From NCBI RefSeq assembly GCF_013373865.1, contig NC_050467.1, positions 29,224,996 through 29,288,995 on the forward strand: DNA of 64,000 nt. The letters run 5' to 3'. The notes beneath the pieces were generated by a model. The model was not told the DNA's origin. It did no database searches and saw only the letters and a list, made by a program, of their open reading frames with translations. Below are positions 20,701 through 30,182 of the stretch, piece after piece (position 1 is the stretch's first letter; each line of letters opens with the position of its first letter). A program made the translations under genes and the position numbers. The stretch comes from Monomorium pharaonis. Its lineage: Eukaryota > Arthropoda > Insecta > Hymenoptera > Formicidae.

Positions 20701-22046
20701 ATAGAATCTCCATCGAGAGCTTCAACTTCCTTAACGTTTTTGACTCTTTTATATCGTATCTGATTCGTATCCAACCATTTGAACGTCGTATCTCGATCAG
20801 TTCCATATAAAGGAATACTTAGTAATGTATCAGCAGCTTCAAGAGCTCCACATTCTCTATTATTTAAAAATCGTAATCCAATATTCCAAAGACAGCTTGT
20901 TACCGATTTGTTTGTCTGATTTTTACAATCAAGAATATTGTCAGATAATTCACATTGTCCTGATTTACTTACATACTTATTTATGTACATATTAATAAAC
21001 CTTGAATTTTCTCCAATATATTGTATGTCCATATTTCCATTCCATGCAGTAAGAGTAGGGATATTATAGTCATTTGTATAACGCTCTTCCTCCGTTCGAG
21101 GAAGATCATAAAGCCTACTTCTAGACTTTAACTGTTTCCTACCTGCTATCGAACTTACAACATTTCTTAAACATAATGTATCCGTAACAGTACGAGGAAA
21201 TCCAAAACGACATGTACGACCAACTTTACGTCCCATTTTCTTAGAACGAAGACAATAATTGTTATGTTTGTGTTGTTGGTATGTATTAACCCGCTCATAT
21301 AATAATGGAGAAATATTTTTATCTGGCATTTTACAAGTTACATGTTGTAAAATAAATTTAGAAATTTCTTTTTCAGAAGCTACACCAATAATTGGTGCAT
21401 CTTTAATCCAAATTAACATATGAAAATGTTGTATCCCTCTACCTTGATATTCTCGTCGCCAGAAGTAATGTGTAACTTCTCCAATCGGATGATCTTCGGA
21501 ACAAATAAAATCAATCATTGCTCGAAACTTATTATCAAGAAATCTTGACGTTGATATAGGATCTCTAGCAACGAGAACACTGGTGGAAGACGAATCGTTA
21601 CACCAACCATTTACTTCACGAATGTATTGACCTAAATCATCCCACATCCATTCACTAGGACTCAATGTTAAAAACCATGTCGCAGGTCCGTAATGTTGTA
21701 CCATGCACTCTAAATCATATCTTGGTCTACGCCAATATTGTGCCGTATTTCTTAGAGTAGAAAATATTGTACTCAAATCGGACTCCAATAATTCTTTCTG
21801 CACTGCTTGTAAATATTCCGAAGCCGTGTAACGCTCTCGCAAATTGGTTACATTCAATTTTTGATAAATACCGCGCTTTAATTGACGATTATTTGCATTA
21901 TTTAATAAATAAAACAAATATTGTTGATTCAATCTATATTGGGGATGTTTAGAAGTCAAACGACATTTAATATATTCATGTTCATGAAGTTTAATTTGTC
22001 TAGTTTCATGTTGTCCACACCAAAGGGATATAAATCTGGAAAACAT
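17766..22046 (-). CDS. Helitron Rep nuclease - PIF1 helicase - USP protease (1426 aa open frame)
   Basis: A single open frame encodes most of a Helitron transposase. Near residue 207 lies the HUH metal-binding motif (QHFHMLIW) of the rolling-circle Rep domain, and near 353 the paired tyrosines (YINKYVSKS). The PIF1-type SF1 helicase follows, with Walker A GEGGTGKS near 665, Walker B FIIDEVSMI near 747, and late motifs GVTIHKAQGLSL and QIYVALSRV. After the helicase a C-terminal extension resembles a ubiquitin-specific peptidase (C19). It has a Cys box GFQNTDKVSCYANAVLQC with the nucleophile near 1164, a CxxC pair pattern (CKLC, CERC), and a His/Asp box with H near 1380 (ESHFTS) and WIEADD. Rep would nick and join element ends and PIF1 unwind them; the USP role is unknown. 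The first codons are not the true start: upstream homologous sequence continues, out of frame, to 24157. Confidence 0.9.
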   Translation of the reverse strand: MFSRFISLWCGQHETRQIKLHEHEYIKCRLTSKHPQYRLNQQYLFYLLNNANNRQLKRGIYQKLNVTNLRERYTASEYLQAVQKELLESDLSTIFSTLRNTAQYWRRPRYDLECMVQHYGPATWFLTLSPSEWMWDDLGQYIREVNGWCNDSSSTSVLVARDPISTSRFLDNKFRAMIDFICSEDHPIGEVTHYFWRREYQGRGIQHFHMLIWIKDAPIIGVASEKEISKFILQHVTCKMPDKNISPLLYERVNTYQQHKHNNYCLRSKKMGRKVGRTCRFGFPRTVTDTLCLRNVVSSIAGRKQLKSRSRLYDLPRTEEERYTNDYNIPTLTAWNGNMDIQYIGENSRFINMYINKYVSKSGQCELSDNILDCKNQTNKSVTSCLWNIGLRFLNNRECGALEAADTLLSIPLYGTDRDTTFKWLDTNQIRYKRVKNVKEVEALDGDSIDIFCASVIDDHYPHRPREFESMCLYEFVQWYDITKVKPQSKTIKYYKINNGYYLKQRQRGHLITHYKYDVKTRPENYFFSLLLMFQPWRKMEDLKNNCDTYAESFHKVKSHLVEAFQYHEKMEELKKAIETVKELVQQQIDEKQDLSQDDPDNPIGVQNIQAGEAMQDFKDLGGHEEIDISEMILKLNADQKRVFDRVINTVSDKKSLLRLYVSGEGGTGKSFLIKTIKCWIKQNLNKDTAIAAPTGIAAFNINGLTVHRLLQLPVEHGSTPNYKQLADHVLKVLRADLKDVILFIIDEVSMISNLILLYIHFRLSEIFDTIDCDDGWFGRVHILLFGDLLQLPPVHEDPAFVDLSNVKVKKFIGALNAVNLWTTLFDYDELTINMRQQGDESYRELLSRIRIGLLTKSDCDILEKRKISFIGKSFEERLSELCNFIDNLPPDTVCLLPTCHMCDVLNNAMLSRISSKDILLIAEDEIECIPYIKKRITKVLADNDDDNSRTAGLSKRITIKIGAKVMIRRNIDASLGLVNGTIATVISVVQDPSTDYVEKIKLLLPSGLEYSIEKVSVKFQVMEKAFVIRKQFPISLSYGVTIHKAQGLSLQNVVTDVGNSVFSCGQIYVALSRVTSLDGLNLINFDPSCVIASEEAIIEYNRLKRIHKPEEQIITISKERYHKVKDTPWTLWKTITSVQQSDQKVRRSTACWILRGFQNTDKVSCYANAVLQCLLHLNIIRKQLFNSDNLDVLSILAHRYKNGLHNLNTYAIREYLGEYFSTCVKRDVFDFLMALCTKYNFIKDLVEHQVILTTRCKLCNDIKVTIDDNVILSIPVNNLKKKSFNLNDLLNILFSHWFDLHDKSCERCEGNELLFKKEIKLTKQIVIIRLSLFLLQNGSLIKVPQKFNLCAIPTSKIIIAGQVYKVMNAIFHRGSCIEESHFTSMCKEGSYSNWIEADDVQVTKKQWPRGAKDIYILFLEKVDDK

Positions 22047-24157
22047 AATAGATCTAAAAATTTTTCGCGGTTATCCAGAGGTAGTTCTTCAATTTTTAAC
22101 ATTTGATACAAAGCGTTAGCACTTTCACGTGTTTTTTTTTTCATATAAAGGATAAATTGTATACTGTTCATAATAACTCTCCTTGTCATCGATAACCTGA
22201 GTTAACATAGCGTCACCTTAAAGATTTAAAACAATAGCTTCTGCATTATTTTTTGTTTCTTGCATTTCAATTTTTGAATTTAATAATGTACCATCATCAT
22301 CATCATTATCCGATACAAATTCAATATCATTTTCTGTTTCTTTTATTTCAAAAAATTCTACATTCTTTTCCGAACATAATCCATCGCAAGTATCTGGCAA
22401 TATAATGTGTTTATAAAGATGATTATTACGTTTTAACCATACCAAAGCATCGAATACTTTTTTAAGATTTACCATTTCTTCCCAAATAATTTTTGCTTTT
22501 GTCGGAATACCTCTAACTAAAATGTACAATTCCATATTGTTTTTATTTATCGCATCAGTTTTCGAACATATTTTGTTCATTGTTTGTTCTAATGGTAATG
22601 GTAAATGAAATGTTCTACCTTTTACTTTCTGTACCATCTGCCTATGGGGCAGCCTTTTATTCATTACAGTTCCCATTTTAACAACAGTTTGAAATGCTTT
22701 AGCCCTTTGTATTAACATTTTTTTCGAATGAATTAAGAGATAATATTACTTCGGGAACATTTTGGATGAATAAATTGTTTAAAATACAATAAGCAGGCAT
22801 TAATCCGTTACGAAATTTTTTTTGACAATAAAGACATATGTATTGAGGATTAATATTTAGATTTTTTATATGTGCCATTAAATCTCTCCAAATTGGAATA
22901 TCTAACTGTGTTTTAACCTTACTAATTTCAGATACACTTCTCTTATAGCAAAGTCTCTCACATGAAACACAAATATATCGAGGTGTGTCCATGGAACGTT
23001 TAGTCAACGCCTTAAATGCTTTGCTATATTTAGAAATAATATCATCATCACTCAAATCAGTTAAACTTTGATGATGTTTGTACATATTTGCTCGATCTTG
23101 TGCCAAAATTATAAGTTCATTTAATGTATCAATATCAACAGAATTTAAAGCCTTTTCTAGATTTATTAACTTTCGATAGTCTGCTCTCAATCGATAAATC
23201 AAACGTTTAATAAATCTCACCTTTGGAAAATGAGGTAATAATAACTGAATAGAAAGAGACATCGCTTTACAAAGGTTTGGATTAACGTAACAAGCCTGTG
23301 TATGACCTAATTTGTCAGTCAAATCATTTACTGTACATTTCTGACAAACCTTGCGTAATAGTTCTGGTATTTTCTTTAAAGTACATATATTTATTGTTTC
23401 AAGAAATTGTTTATAACGATCAATTACAAATGAATCAATTTTACACGAAGTATCGCACAACCATGCTTTTTTAGCTTGTGCTTCTACCAAAGGTAATACA
23501 TTTATAACTTGACCTTTTACATTTGTTATCAAAGATTGCGATGAAGAAGTAAATTGTTCACCATATGTAGAATCGATAAAATAATTTTCGGAAGAAGCTG
23601 TATGACCCGATATACCACATAACGCACGTAATTTATCATCAATTGTTAAACACTCAGTAACGAGAGTTAAGTGTACTTCAGCCTTTTTTTTTTAATACAG
23701 CTAATATTTTATACATATTATGAATATAATTATTTCTAATATGCATAGACCAACGCAAAATCCTTTCAGCTTCTAATCGTCTTTCAATTTTATTTTTAAT
23801 ATCAAGTTTATCCATAATATCTGTTATTGTCACGGGATTACGCATATGTATGTAATTTTTTGACCAAAACTTTTCGTATTTTTTAATAATACTTTGACCA
23901 ATATTTTTTTCTATGGCATTCGATTTTAACTTTTTGTTATAATGTCGTTTGTTATATAACCATTTGCGATCAGAATATTGTATTTGTCTCTCTCGTTCAC
24001 ACTGAGAATTTATTAAATAACGTTTTTGCTTTTGTTCACGTTGTTTTACTAAATCCTTTTTATAACGACATTGCTTCTGAATTCGATTATGTTCTAATTT
24101 CTGATTATACCAATATTTCTTATTAGCACGATTTTTTTCTCCACTTTTGTGATATCG
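22047..24157 (-). pseudogene. Broken N-terminal part of the Helitron polyprotein
   Basis: Read leftward, the Helitron N-terminal region continues in pieces: a Lys/Arg-rich RYHKSGEKNR-type repeat tail (24157 to about 23700), a region with paired CxxC motifs (YICVSCERLC, YICLYCQKKF; 22699-23532), the helical segment of 22218-22718, and FPDLYPFGVDN just before the Rep domain. They are separated by an in-frame TAA at 24158, a shift in an A run near 23690, a shift in an A run near 22713, an in-frame TAA near 22218, and shifts near 22135 and 22010. The CxxC region resembles the Helitron N-terminal zinc-finger-like domain. The lesions mean this copy cannot make its full protein, although the downstream Rep-helicase frame is still open. 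Confidence 0.8.
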
Positions 24158-25444
24158 TTAAACTTTTTCAGCGCGATTTTTTTCTATACTTTTGTAATAT
24201 TGTTTAACTTTTTCAGCGCGAATTTTTTCTACACTTTTGTGATAACGTTTAACTTTTTCAGCGCGATTTTTTTCTCCACTTTTGTGATATCGTTCAACTT
24301 GTTTAGCGCGATTTTTTTTTCCATTTTTGTGATATCGTTCAACTTGTTTAGCGCGATTTTTTTTAATATTTTGATAATATCGACGCCGCTTTACAGCACA
24401 GTTAATTTCTAAATTCTGTTCATACTGACGTCTCTTTCTTTTCCTACTAATATAATAACTTTCTGAATTTTCTTTATTAATATCTTCCACTTTTGAGCAA
24501 TGTTGATATTCCAAAGATTTATTAACATTGTTATCTTCAACATCTTCGTTTATATCTACTATTAATTGTATATTTGATTTTAATATGCTTTGTTCGTTTT
24601 CATATTGACATTTTTCAAATATACAAACTGCTTTAGTATCTTTTGCTTTTACTACTGCTAAGGGAAGCACTTGCTGAAGAATATAATTTGCATCTTGAGG
24701 AAAATGCTCAATTGTATTAGATTCAAACATTTTTATTAAATGTGTACGCATTAAACTATGATCATATTTTACTTCGTTGGGATTTATGTTAAATAATAAT
24801 GAAACAGCAAAGGCTATTGCAAAAACACCACAATCGCTACCGTTTGGTTGTTCTTGCACAGTAAGAAATGTGACAGGATTCTTGACAAAGTCATAAGTTG
24901 GAAACAATTTTTGTAAAAATTGTTTCTGACACTCACTCAACATTTTTCCATTTAAAGAATCGTAAATAAATATATTTTTTGTATTATAATAACTGCATAT
25001 CCAATGTGTTCCCAATAACGTAGGTGGTAATATTTGTATATGCTTTTTGTTTGTCGGTATGGGTTGTATAGTATTCATTAATTGTACTCGCCATGTTTCG
25101 ACAAATTCATAATCTGAATATTTCTTTAAAAGATAATTAAAATGATCCATATGCAAATCATTTAACCATCTGCCTTTAGCAATGATATCTCTTTGTTCTA
25201 ACGACAGGATCATTTCTCGTTCACATCGTTTTTTTTTATTAACATGTTTTATTTTAGAATTATGACTTTTCTCTAACAAATACGATTGTTCCTCGTGTTT
25301 GCGTTTTGTACAAGTCTCTTTAATCTCTTTTACGTTTTCTACTAATGGAACTACTTTCCGAGCAACATACTTTGAATCTTGAAAAAAAATGCTCAATTGA
25401 CGCATTTTGTTCCTTTGAATAATTTTCATGTAATCCATTATCAT
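24158..25444 (-). CDS. Second Ulp1-like (C48) protease domain with Lys-rich repeats, Helitron-associated
   Basis: The ORF has a catalytic domain of the Ulp1/SENP SUMO-protease family. His is in GTHWICSYYN, Asp in IFIYDSLNG, and the Gln/Cys box is EQPNGSDCGVFAIAFA, preceded by the substrate-binding WLNDLHMDHFNYLL. All catalytic residues are present. C-terminally there are five or six copies of a unit like KKNRAKQVERYHKSG, which ends in a TAA where the neighbouring units have a lysine codon, so this is a nonsense mutation. Beyond the stop the same repeat continues into the Helitron N-terminal region. The 5' end overlaps the first Ulp1 ORF by 125 bp in another frame. I read it as one segment of a former polyprotein. 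It may process the polyprotein or remove SUMO/ubiquitin-like modifiers; neither is shown. Confidence 0.82.
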   Translation of the reverse strand: MIMDYMKIIQRNKMRQLSIFFQDSKYVARKVVPLVENVKEIKETCTKRKHEEQSYLLEKSHNSKIKHVNKKKRCEREMILSLEQRDIIAKGRWLNDLHMDHFNYLLKKYSDYEFVETWRVQLMNTIQPIPTNKKHIQILPPTLLGTHWICSYYNTKNIFIYDSLNGKMLSECQKQFLQKLFPTYDFVKNPVTFLTVQEQPNGSDCGVFAIAFAVSLLFNINPNEVKYDHSLMRTHLIKMFESNTIEHFPQDANYILQQVLPLAVVKAKDTKAVCIFEKCQYENEQSILKSNIQLIVDINEDVEDNNVNKSLEYQHCSKVEDINKENSESYYISRKRKRRQYEQNLEINCAVKRRRYYQNIKKNRAKQVERYHKNGKKNRAKQVERYHKSGEKNRAEKVKRYHKSVEKIRAEKVKQYYKSIEKNRAEKV

Positions 25445-26162
25445 AATTTTTTTGTAACTGATTTAATTTCTGTTGTATGTTTTTTTGGTCAGATTGACTT
25501 TTAGCACATTTACGAGCTGCGTCAGCCGCTCTTGCTCTTATTACTGCTAATGGAAGCACTTTCTGAGAAAAACCATACTTTAAATCTTGAGGAAAATGCT
25601 CGATTACATTTGATTCAAAAATTTTTACTAAATGCGAACGCATTAAACTGTAGTCATATTTTACCTCTTCAGGTTTAATATTGAATAACAATGAAATAGC
25701 AAAAGCTATTGCAAAAACCCCGCAATCATTAGTATTTGGTTGTTGTTGCACAGGAGGAAATTTAACGAGTTGTTTATCAAAACAATAAAATGGAAATAAT
25801 TGTCTCAAAAATTGTTCATAGTTTTTGTGCAATTGCTTATTATTAAGTGAATCATAGATAAATATATTTTTTGTGTCATAATAACAACACACCCAATGTC
25901 CATTCAATGGTTTACTTATATCATGTAAATGTAAATTCAGTGGATCAGATATACTAAATAAAATTTGTATATGTTTCTTATTTTGTGGCATAGGTGGTAT
26001 CGTATCAGGAATTTGCATTCGCCACGTTTCAACAGGTCTATAATCCGAATAGCTTTTTAAAAGCAGTTCAAAATGATCCATATGTGCACAATTTAACCAG
26101 TCACCATTAATAATAATATTTCTTTGTTCTAATGATATTTGTTTATTAATTTTTACAGACAT
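25320..26162 (-). CDS. First Ulp1-like (C48) protease domain, Helitron-associated
   Basis: ATG at 26160-26162 begins MSVKINKQISLEQRNII. The domain is a clear paralogue of the next ORF: WLNCAHMDHFELLLKSYSDY, His in GHWVCCYYD, Asp in IFIYDSLNN, Gln/Cys box QQQPNTNDCGVFAIAFA, then FNIKPEEVKYDYSLMRSHL and IEHFPQD. Catalytic residues are intact, which points to tandem duplication of one protease domain. It ends shortly after a basic SRKRKRD by leaving the frame of the following ORF, so the two were probably joined before a frameshift near 25400. It lies at the 5' side of the Helitron gene, next to a 24-bp tandem array. No signal peptide or membrane segment is visible; a nuclear or cytosolic location is assumed. 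Confidence 0.82.
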   Translation of the reverse strand: MSVKINKQISLEQRNIIINGDWLNCAHMDHFELLLKSYSDYRPVETWRMQIPDTIPPMPQNKKHIQILFSISDPLNLHLHDISKPLNGHWVCCYYDTKNIFIYDSLNNKQLHKNYEQFLRQLFPFYCFDKQLVKFPPVQQQPNTNDCGVFAIAFAISLLFNIKPEEVKYDYSLMRSHLVKIFESNVIEHFPQDLKYGFSQKVLPLAVIRARAADAARKCAKSQSDQKNIQQKLNQLQKNYDNGLHENYSKEQNASIEHFFSRFKVCCSESSSISRKRKRD

Positions 26163-26210
26163 TTTGTTTAATATATAAAGTTTTCTGTACCACACTACAC
26201 TTAATCTTTA

Positions 26211-26590
26211 CAGGTGCACAATATCCAATCTATACAAGCGCACAGCACCAAATCTTTGCAGGCTCAGAGCACCCAATCTTTACAAACGCACCTGTTTTTT
26301 TGCAGGCGCACAGCACCCGACTTTTACAGGCGCACAGCACCAGTTTTTACAGGCGCACAGCACCTGATATTTACAGACGCACAGCACCCGTTTTTTTTGT
26401 AGGCGCACAGCACCTGTTTTTTTGCAAGCGCACAGCACTCGATTTTTACAAGCGCACAGCACCCGATATTTACAGGCGCACAGCACCCGTTTTTTGCAGG
26501 CGCACAGCACCCGATTTTTACAGGCGAACAGCACTCGTTTCCTATAGACGTACAGCACCCAATCTTTGTAAACGCACAGCACCTTTATTT
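26211..26590. repeat. 24-bp tandem array, about 16 units
   Basis: The unit is close to CAGGCGCACAGCACCCGATT plus TTTA, with changes confined mostly to the last ten bases. Because 24 is a multiple of three, both strands stay open and give repeated eight-residue peptides (RRTAPDFY or CACKNRVL). These have no other support as proteins. It abuts the presumed 5' end of the Helitron gene. Confidence 0.92.
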
Positions 26591-27566
26591 CAATTTTTTT
26601 TAAATTACAAAACCCGTTCTTTAAAAATACAACACTCTTGTATCGGCACACAGCTTTATTAAAACAATAACGTAGTAATAAAAAAATACTTACCTGTTCC
26701 TCTTAAACCGCAAAAATACAACCTACAAAAAATAAAATAAGAAAAAATATAAAACACAATACATGGTAACAATCTTCCGCAATAATGTAATATTTTGCAA
26801 TTGTTTTGCAAAATAATACATTATTGTTCTTAGATTGCAACACCAATCAAATAATACAATGGCATATCAGCATTGCAATACAATAAATTTATAATACAAT
26901 GTTGCTGTTTATCAAGCAATGTAAAAATAAATAAATTCACAATATACCAGTACATTTGAGATATTAATTTAACATGGTATTAATATTTAAGAAAAAATAT
27001 CGCACACAAAACACATTATCTCCATTATTAACTGACGAATTCTAATTATTTATGATATCATTTGTTTAGTAGCCTATAGGGTTATATACAATAGTGACGC
27101 TAATTATTAGTAGTCGACGACCGTTTCTGAAGCAGAAAAGCAGAATACACTACCAGCACGAACTCTGAATGCCTTTGGCTTTTCTGCTTTTCTGCCAAAG
27201 TATGAATTCTCCCTAACAGTCAACATTTGTTATAAGATATTTTTTACATTTCAAGAATTTCCAAAATTTTTAAAATACATTTTAAACTTTTTAAACTGAA
27301 ACGCATTATAACCCAAACAAATGTATATACACTTAAGTATTTTTTTATTATTTAACTCTTCATTTGGTTGTTCATTCATCTCGAATTATACACAATTAAA
27401 CAATAATATAGAATATTGTTAATATATCAATTTAAACGCGTTATTAGTAATATAGTCACTTTCAAGACCTCAATATCGAGATCTCAATATCGATCTCAAT
27501 TTCTCGATAAATCAATTATCACTATGGTATTAAACATTCGAGTAATTTTCATTCACAGTATACATA
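26591..27566. other. AT-rich stretch without a gene
   Basis: Two small inverted repeats are seen: AATAATGTAATATTTTGCAA with its complement at 26781-26826, and GCAGAAAAGCAGAA/TTCTGCTTTTCTGC around 27135-27205. Nothing coding. Confidence 0.5.
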
Positions 27567-28117
27567 GAGGGTGCGTTCGAAAATAGCTTTCGCTGGTGCT
27601 GGGAGAAAAAGTTAAGTTGGTAGTATTGAGAATTTCCAACGCTGCGTTCGTTTTCTCCCAGCTGGGAGCTGGGAGTAGTTGGAGACCGATCAAATGGCAT
27701 TTAGTGCAAATAGCAATGAAATATTATGTCAGGCGCGATAACGTATACATTGCATATGTTTTATATAATAACCAAAATTTATCAGTCAATTCAAGGTAAT
27801 GTTTTTCTTTGTTTAATATTACTTAAAAGTTTAACATTTATATTAATAAATAAAAAGCAAAGAATGAAAGGAACATTAAATTTTATTAATATTTTTATAA
27901 TGTATGGTTGCCGTCTATGCCCAGGTAGCAAAAATAGAAGGTACAACCGTATGCGAATAATAGTTCGATAATTAACTTAATTGCTACAATATGTTCCAAA
28001 TAATTTTTTATTTTTGGTACGTTTCTCTTTTCATCTGTGATTGTTACTGAACAAGATATTTTGTAATTCTTCATCATTCGTCGTCATCACTGTTATTAGA
28101 TGATAAACTATACTAGA

Positions 28118-29539
28118 ATCCCACACAGCACACTTTATCCTGAGGATATCCCAAATTATCCCAGACAAACAAAGGCGATCCCACGGATATCTCAATGAGT
28201 AGCTCCTGGGATATCCTACAAAAATATCGTAAAATAGCTTAAGATATCATACGATATCCCATTAATATATTTCGATATCCCAAAAAAATATCTTAAAATA
28301 TTATAAGATATTGTAAGATATTCTATAATATCTTACGATATCCTATTACATCCAGATAATATCCCATCATATCTTTTATCTCTACACTGAAAAAAAAATT
28401 TGGTTGAATTAACTGGAATGTGAACTAACGATTCGGATTCTAGTTGAATTTACCAAATTTCTAATTAATTAAAAAAAAATTTTTGTTGAATTAATTGGAA
28501 ATCTGGTCAGATCAACTAGAAATCTGAACGGTTAGTTCAATTCCAGTTAATTCAACAAGACTCTTTTTTTCAGTGTACAATTAATAGAGCGTAAATCAAG
28601 TGTAAAGAAAAAGTAAATTATAATGTAATAAAAGGGTGACAAAAGCGTTAATTAAATCTCTAAGAAACGTAAATTAAAACAGAACATAAAAAAAGCACAC
28701 TTATCGAAATAATATGGTATATATTAATAATACTAAAAAATTATAAAAAATGACATTAAAAAATTTTTCTGATTTTATACAAATAGAGCAAAAACAAACT
28801 TTTTAATAAGTTATTCCACATGCTATTTTGCACGCATATGTAAAAATGAATAAAAATCTAAAACTTCATATTTATTCATAAAGTTAACTATACATATTTC
28901 ATCCTTCTGATAACATCTATTGTAATGATATGTATGCATAACAAGTATGTATGCATAAACAAGAAGTGTTCATGAATTATCACGTGGCGTTAGAATGCGT
29001 ACGATCTTCGAAGTCAAGCAACGTCGCCGATGGTTGACACTTTTCAGATATAGAGATTAAACATGCTTTAACGGGTGTACGACTGTGGCTTGACTGAAAC
29101 ATGTTGTTATAGTCTTCTTCCTCTTACAAGATTACCGTAAAAATAATTAGAATTTTTTATTTTTTGTTTAAGTTTTTTTCAATTCTTAAAACTCTCAAAA
29201 ATACTTAGAAATATTCAAAAATTTTCATTTTTAAAGTTTTTCCGAGAAACGTTTCAATTCTTATAAAAAATCAGAATATTTATCAGAAGCCTGAAAAAAA
29301 TTTTTTTAATTCTGACAAATTTTTTCACTAGGGTATATTACGATATCTTAGGAAATCCCTTGGATATTCTCTGGATATCGTTTGAGATATCTACAGGATG
29401 TCAAATCGGTGGACGTTTGTGCATTCCTTGTTGGATATCCCTTGGATATCGCAGATGGTCCACGGATATCCAACGATATTGCGATATCCCAAAATGACAT
29501 CCTAGGGACATCCCAAGGATAAAGTGTGCTGTGTGGGAA
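28118..29539. mobile_element. Non-autonomous element with CCCACACAGCA ends and GATATC-rich subterminal repeats
   Basis: CCCACACAGCACACTTTATC at 28118 is mirrored at the right end (29517-29538). AGAAT lies next to both ends, a likely 4-5 bp target duplication. Within 300 bp of each end, variants of GGATATCC/GATATC recur many times, about every 15-25 bp. There is no coding frame. It interrupts the Harbinger remnant, which shows the order of insertion. Confidence 0.8.
28386..28577. mobile_element. Mariner-like MITE nested in the GATATC element
   Basis: TACACTGAAAAAAA at the left and TTTTTTCAGTGTA at the right are inverted. The inside arms match as GGTTGAATTAACTGGAA and its complement. TA at each end fits Tc1/mariner insertion. 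Confidence 0.7.
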
Positions 29540-30182
29540 GAATCAAACATGTTTTTGAGTAAAATATTCTTCAATAATAACTTTTCCATAATAATAATAA
29601 TAATGTTGATTAAATTTGTGTATTCTTTTTATCGACTTTCGTTTCTTATTCAACAATACGAAAAGAAAAAGCCTGTAAATACATTATATTAAATAATTAT
29701 TTATATATTCAGTAATTTTTTATATTGATTAGTTAATTTACGAAAAGTAATAATTTATAAATTTGCATTAAGAAAATATTTTATTTCAAGTAATTTGTTA
29801 AATTTTATGTATGCGTCACAACCACACATAACAATAAAAAATATTAAGAGAATGTTAATAATGTTCCTTTTATTTCTTGCTTTTTATTTATTAATGTTAT
29901 TTTACATTTACTCTATTTTACATTTAAGTGTTATTAAACAAAGAAAAAGGATTACCTTGAATTTGCTAAATTTCAACAATCGTAAGTATAAGTTATATAA
30001 AACACGTGCGTACGTTATCGCTTGTTAAGATATTTTGTTGTCATTTGCACTAAATGCACCTATTCGATCGATCTCCAACTACTTCCAGCTGAGAGAAAAC
30101 GAACACAGCGTTGGGAATTCTCAATACTACCAACTTAACCTTTTTTTCCCAACACCAGCTAAAGCTATTTTCGAACGCAGGC

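Larger units (their letters stand above)
27895..29589 (-). pseudogene. Remnant first exon of a Harbinger transposase, split by a nested element
   Basis: On the minus strand ATG at 29587-29589 begins MEKLLLKNILLKNMFDS. The coding reading then resumes beyond the nested element (28118-29539) as TTNDEELQNILF. After a frame change, VPKIKNYLEHIVA lines up with IPRVQHFIEDVVM of the HARBI1-like transposase at 9683-11291. No catalytic exons remain. It is therefore a dead internal fragment of the element at 27571-30182. Confidence 0.5.
27571..30182. mobile_element. Decayed Harbinger-like element with TIRs of about 185 bp
   Basis: GGGTGCGTTCGAAAATAGCT at 27571 and its complement ending at 30182 define inverted repeats that match for about 185 bp (27571-27760, 29995-30182). 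They include a TCCCAGCTGGGAG-like region. AGA flanks both ends (27568-27570 and 30183-30185), a 3-bp duplication as in the PIF/Harbinger group. The interior contains remnants of a transposase first exon and a nested element. Confidence 0.7.

Noticed and set aside
26211..26590. CRISPR-like regular repeats
   Set aside because: The units are directly tandem with no unique spacers, and the genome is clearly eukaryotic.
26280..26662. Cys-rich and Arg/Thr-rich ORFs on the two strands
   Set aside because: Both are forced open by the 24-bp period of the tandem array; no start context or motif supports either.
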